From an uncultured Blautia sp. (GTDB taxonomy: Bacteria; Bacillota; Clostridia; Lachnospirales; Lachnospiraceae), in assembly GCF_937880195.1 (NCBI RefSeq), contig NZ_CALFLA010000071.1, forward strand, positions 1 through 8,956: 8,956 nt of DNA, written 5' to 3'. A program made the position numbers and the translations under genes. The first letter of the stretch is position 1, and each line of letters opens with the position of its first letter. Positions 7,846 to 8,956 of this stretch are shown here, piece after piece. The notes under the pieces are model-generated. The model saw nothing but the letters and a program-made list of their open reading frames with translations, ran no database searches and was not told where the DNA came from.

Positions 7846-7859
7846 CATGTGAGTGCTAA
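7833..7859. promoter_or_regulatory. CIRCE element (HrcA operator) ahead of clpB
   Basis: TTAGCACTG (7833-7841), a 9-base spacer and GAGTGCTAA (7851-7859) match the CIRCE consensus TTAGCACTC-N9-GAGTGCTAA at 17 of 18 arm positions. The one change is G for C at 7841. CIRCE is bound by the heat-shock repressor HrcA. No CtsR-type heptad repeat was seen nearby. Confidence 0.95.
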
Positions 7860-7906
7860 TATTTTTGTGAAGAATTTGTGAACGCTACGAGCCATGCAAA
7901 ATGGTG

Positions 7907-7950
7907 AAAAAAGACGCCCTGCTAGTTTACTTGCAAAGGCGTCTTTTTTT
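7907..7950. terminator. Strong bidirectional intrinsic terminator
   Basis: AAAAAAGACGCC (7907-7918) pairs with GGCGTCTTTTTT (7938-7949) around a 19-base loop. The GACGCC/GGCGTC core is followed by seven T on the plus strand and six T on the minus strand. On the minus strand it would stop transcripts arriving from the integrase region before they reach the clpB promoter. Confidence 0.8.
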
Positions 7951-7959
7951 ACTATTTTA

Positions 7960-8003
7960 TAGGGCAACAGCCCTACAGCGAGGGAATTCTTTCCCGAGCT
8001 GTG
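7960..8003. other. Two tandem hairpins beside the terminator (possible structured RNA)
   Basis: TAGGGC-AACA-GCCCTA (7960-7975) is a perfect 6-bp hairpin. Next to it ACAGC-GA-GGGAA-TTCT-TTCCC-GA-GCTGT (7975-8002) forms a longer hairpin with a symmetrical GA/GA internal loop on the plus strand (UC/UC on the minus strand). The two share bases 7974-7975, so they may compete. Read on the minus strand they precede the terminator at 7907-7950, the layout of a small RNA or the 3' end of a transcript. I matched it to no known RNA family. Confidence 0.4.
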
Positions 8004-8045
8004 CATGGCGTAACATTCTCTTTCGCACTCAATTTTCTTGGTTTG

Positions 8046-8113
8046 ACCACATTTTTACGACAAATTCTTGGAAAAATATATTCGTCTGATTTTCTTACCA
8101 CATTTTACGACAA
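8046..8113. repeat. Direct repeat pair beside the integrase remnant
   Basis: ACCACATTTTTACGACAA (8046-8063) recurs as ACCACATTTTACGACAA (8097-8113), identical except for one T, with start points 51 bases apart. An inverted TTGTCGT, the core's complement, occurs at 8604-8610. The pair ends 12 bases before the stop of the integrase pseudogene. Short direct repeats in this position are typical of arm-type integrase binding sites near an attachment site; that reading is inference. The rest of 8019-8124 shows no gene. Confidence 0.5.
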
Positions 8114-8124
8114 CGGCTTATGGT

Positions 8125-8500
8125 TTATACCACAGCAGGTACAGTTTCCGGCAGATTCATTTTAGACATCTCATTTTCCACGTGAGACTTCTCTGCAATA
8201 TGATTGTAGACATTCATTGTAATCTGTGCATCTGAATGGTCTTCGCTCCGCTACGGTCGGTGCTTAACGGATGTCCACCGGACATCCAGCACCCCATCAC
8301 ATACTGCATAACTTTGAGATTGACATTGTTCTCACCCAATCTGGTACATCCCGTATGACGAAGGGTATGGGATGAAATAGGAGGCATCAGCTCCGGCTCT
8401 CGCTTCTCTTCTTCTGCCAATTTGCTTTCTTATTATAGGCATTAACAATGTTTTTCAGAAAGCTGTTCACTCCCGCTGGCATAATCGGACGTCCATGCTC
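8125..8500 (-). pseudogene. Tyrosine recombinase (integrase) C-terminal remnant, multiply disrupted
   Basis: Three pieces in different frames together give the catalytic end of a phage/ICE-type tyrosine integrase. Piece one (about 8440-8494) reads GRPIMPAGVNSFLKNIVNAY. Piece two (8292-8423) reads LAEEEKREPELMPPISSHTL and continues RHTGCTRLGENNVNLKVMQY-VMG, with the HxxR box. Piece three (8125-8238) reads HSDAQITMNVYNHI, with the catalytic Tyr, and ends LPETVPAVV at TAA 8125-8127. A frameshift near 8430-8440 separates pieces one and two; TAA TAA blocks the required frame. A 53-bp insertion (8239-8291) separates the VMG from the HSD of the conserved GH motif. The N-terminal and core domains with the first catalytic Arg are absent. 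An ATG at 8420 opens a 68-residue frame, but its last residues are translated insert. The gene cannot make a working recombinase. Confidence 0.85.
8239..8291. mobile_element. 53-bp GC-rich palindromic insertion in the integrase remnant
   Basis: If the 53 bases are removed, ATGGGG (VMG) joins CATTCAGAT (HSD) in frame, restoring a normal integrase GH motif, so this looks like an insertion; the boundaries may be off by a base or two. Inside, GGATGTCC (8269-8276) and GGACATCC (8280-8287) form a perfect 8-bp stem with a 3-base loop. GGTGCT (8259-8264) and AGCACC (8288-8293) add 6 bp with a TAAC bulge on one side; the final CC belongs to the flank. The left part is CTTCGCTCCGCTACGGTC. It codes for nothing and is far more GC-rich than its surroundings. 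The form is that of a REP-like or other miniature palindromic element. Confidence 0.65.
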
Positions 8501-8667
8501 TCTATGTTACTTTAATGTTCCTTTGCATTAAGAGCATTTACTACTGCCTCATGCATCTGGTCGCATCCTCGCGGAGCGTTTTTTGTTTATTTAAAATATT
8601 TAATTGTCGTCATACGATTTGGAAGTTTCCTTCATCGCTATGATATAAATTTAAACTCACATCTATA
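8501..8667. other. Intergenic or degenerate stretch with no supported gene
   Basis: No intact gene is visible. On the minus strand a short frame without a start (about 8512-8593) contains DQMHEAVVNALNAKEH and ends at TAA 8514-8512. It could be more decayed coding DNA upstream of the integrase piece, but I cannot assign it. CGCGGAGCG followed by six T (8569-8585) is only a weak hairpin. The part from 8580 to 8667 is AT-rich, with stops in all frames. Confidence 0.4.
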
Positions 8668-8898
8668 TCAGGATTTCTTTAATTCCTCCATATAAAGTTC
8701 AGCTATATATGCGGGGCCATTGCACCACAGCTTTGTTTTTTCATCATACAGTGCTTTGCCTGTCCTGGAACACAGAAAATCTGTCAATACCTCTTTTCTG
8801 TCCTTTCCCGTCTCTTCTGCAATTTCTTCTGTCACCATAGTAATAAGAAGATCAATTGTATAATTCATTTTTTCTTTTGGAATTTTTACTTCAGCCAT
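8668..8898 (-). CDS. Small protein of unknown function, 76 residues
   Basis: A 76-residue, probably cytoplasmic protein with no signal peptide or membrane helix. The first half is helical and acidic (TEEIAEETGKDRKEVLTDFL); the second half has a distinctive SRTGKALYDEKTKLWCNGPAYI segment, which I quote only as far as A and YI, followed by a short C-terminal helix rich in Glu and Lys. The start at 8898 is supported by AAAGGTGA at 8916-8909 with about 10 bases of spacing. The gene overlaps the end of an upstream reading frame by 13 bases, so it is probably co-transcribed and coupled with it. I recall similar small proteins beside DUF3990/DUF3791 genes but cannot name a domain. An antitoxin-like or accessory role is possible and unproven. 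Confidence 0.7.
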   Translation of the reverse strand: MAEVKIPKEKMNYTIDLLITMVTEEIAEETGKDRKEVLTDFLCSRTGKALYDEKTKLWCNGPAYIAELYMEELKKS

Positions 8899-8956
8899 AT
8901 CTTCTCACCTTTCACAAATTTCAGACACTTAATAGCGGCTTCTGTTTTGAAGCAAT
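8886..8956 (-). CDS. C-terminal tail of an upstream gene, possibly DUF3990 family (partial)
   Basis: A frame open from the right edge encodes CFKTEAAIKCLKFVKGEKI and three more residues before TAA at 8888-8886. The pattern (CF, six to eight residues, LKFV) resembles the C-terminus of DUF3990 proteins, often found in Clostridia with small partner genes and thought by some to be related to ADP-ribosyltransferases. Only 22 codons are visible. The two other frames stop earlier (at 8923-8921 and near 8930), so this is the longest, but a short open frame can occur by chance. It overlaps the 76-residue gene by 13 bases. Confidence 0.45.
   Translation of the reverse strand, partial: CFKTEAAIKCLKFVKGEKIWLK

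Larger units (their letters stand above)
7880..8018. repeat. 139-bp segment bounded by imperfect terminal inverted repeats
   Basis: The left end GAACGCTACGAGCCATGCA (7880-7898) and the reverse complement of the right end, GAATGTTACGCCATGCA (8002-8018), agree at 15 of 17 aligned bases with one 2-base gap; the inner GCCATGCA/TGCATGGC is exact over 8 bp. Inside are a terminator hairpin (7907-7950) and two further hairpins (7960-8003). No coding frame is credible. It could be a non-autonomous MITE-like element or a structured RNA with a closing stem. It lies between clpB and the integrase remnant. Confidence 0.5.

Noticed and set aside
7960..8005. tRNA or known riboswitch in the hairpin cluster.
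   Set aside because: No cloverleaf, T-loop or anticodon arm, and no motif of a riboswitch class that I recognise.
7901..8089. 62-codon plus-strand frame.
   Set aside because: It runs through the terminator hairpin and the inverted repeats, has no ribosome site and resembles nothing.
8214..8420. 68-residue gene as an intact small integrase-like protein.
   Set aside because: Its start lies in the middle of the catalytic domain, its last 20 or so residues come from the palindromic insert and a wrong frame, and the catalytic Tyr is in another frame.

Overview
The window looks like chromosomal DNA of a low-to-moderate GC Firmicute of class Clostridia, most likely a Lachnospiraceae-type gut bacterium. 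This rests on strong GGAGG ribosome sites, a CIRCE element, a MarR-ABC-ABC operon, a DUF4250 protein and clostridial-type integrase and DUF3990-like remnants. The genus is inference. Every credible gene lies on the minus strand, so transcription runs from high to low coordinates.

Layout in order of transcription. (1) 8668-8956: the tail of a possible DUF3990-family gene, overlapped by a 76-residue gene of unknown function. (2) 7860-8667: a decayed mobile-element end. It holds a tyrosine-recombinase pseudogene with at least one frameshift and a 53-bp palindromic insertion, an 18/17-bp direct repeat just downstream, and an unusual 139-bp nested inverted-repeat segment with a terminator in its core. 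(3) 4893-7859: a heat-shock unit made of CIRCE, a sigma-A promoter, clpB and a small DUF4250 gene that overlaps the clpB stop by 4 bp, closed by an intrinsic terminator. (4) 179-4820: a drug-efflux type operon, marR followed by two ABC exporter half-transporters, all with overlapping stop and start codons. A perfect palindrome ahead of marR is probably its own operator. (5) 1-197: the start of a YbjQ/UPF0145-family gene, with a near-consensus promoter built into the terminator hairpin of the ABC operon.

How the genes work together: ClpB is an ATP-driven disaggregase, and HrcA presumably represses it through CIRCE. DUF4250 would be made from the same message. The two ABC proteins should form one heterodimeric exporter, because their departures from consensus (Asp and Gln in the first, a changed signature in the second) fall on the same composite ATP site. 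MarR would sense the exported compound and release the operon.

Most of the window is conventional. The least ordinary parts are the 7880-8018 inverted-repeat segment, the palindrome inside the integrase remnant, the clpB-DUF4250 coupling, and the promoter nested in a terminator. I found no CRISPR array, rRNA, tRNA or complete insertion sequence.
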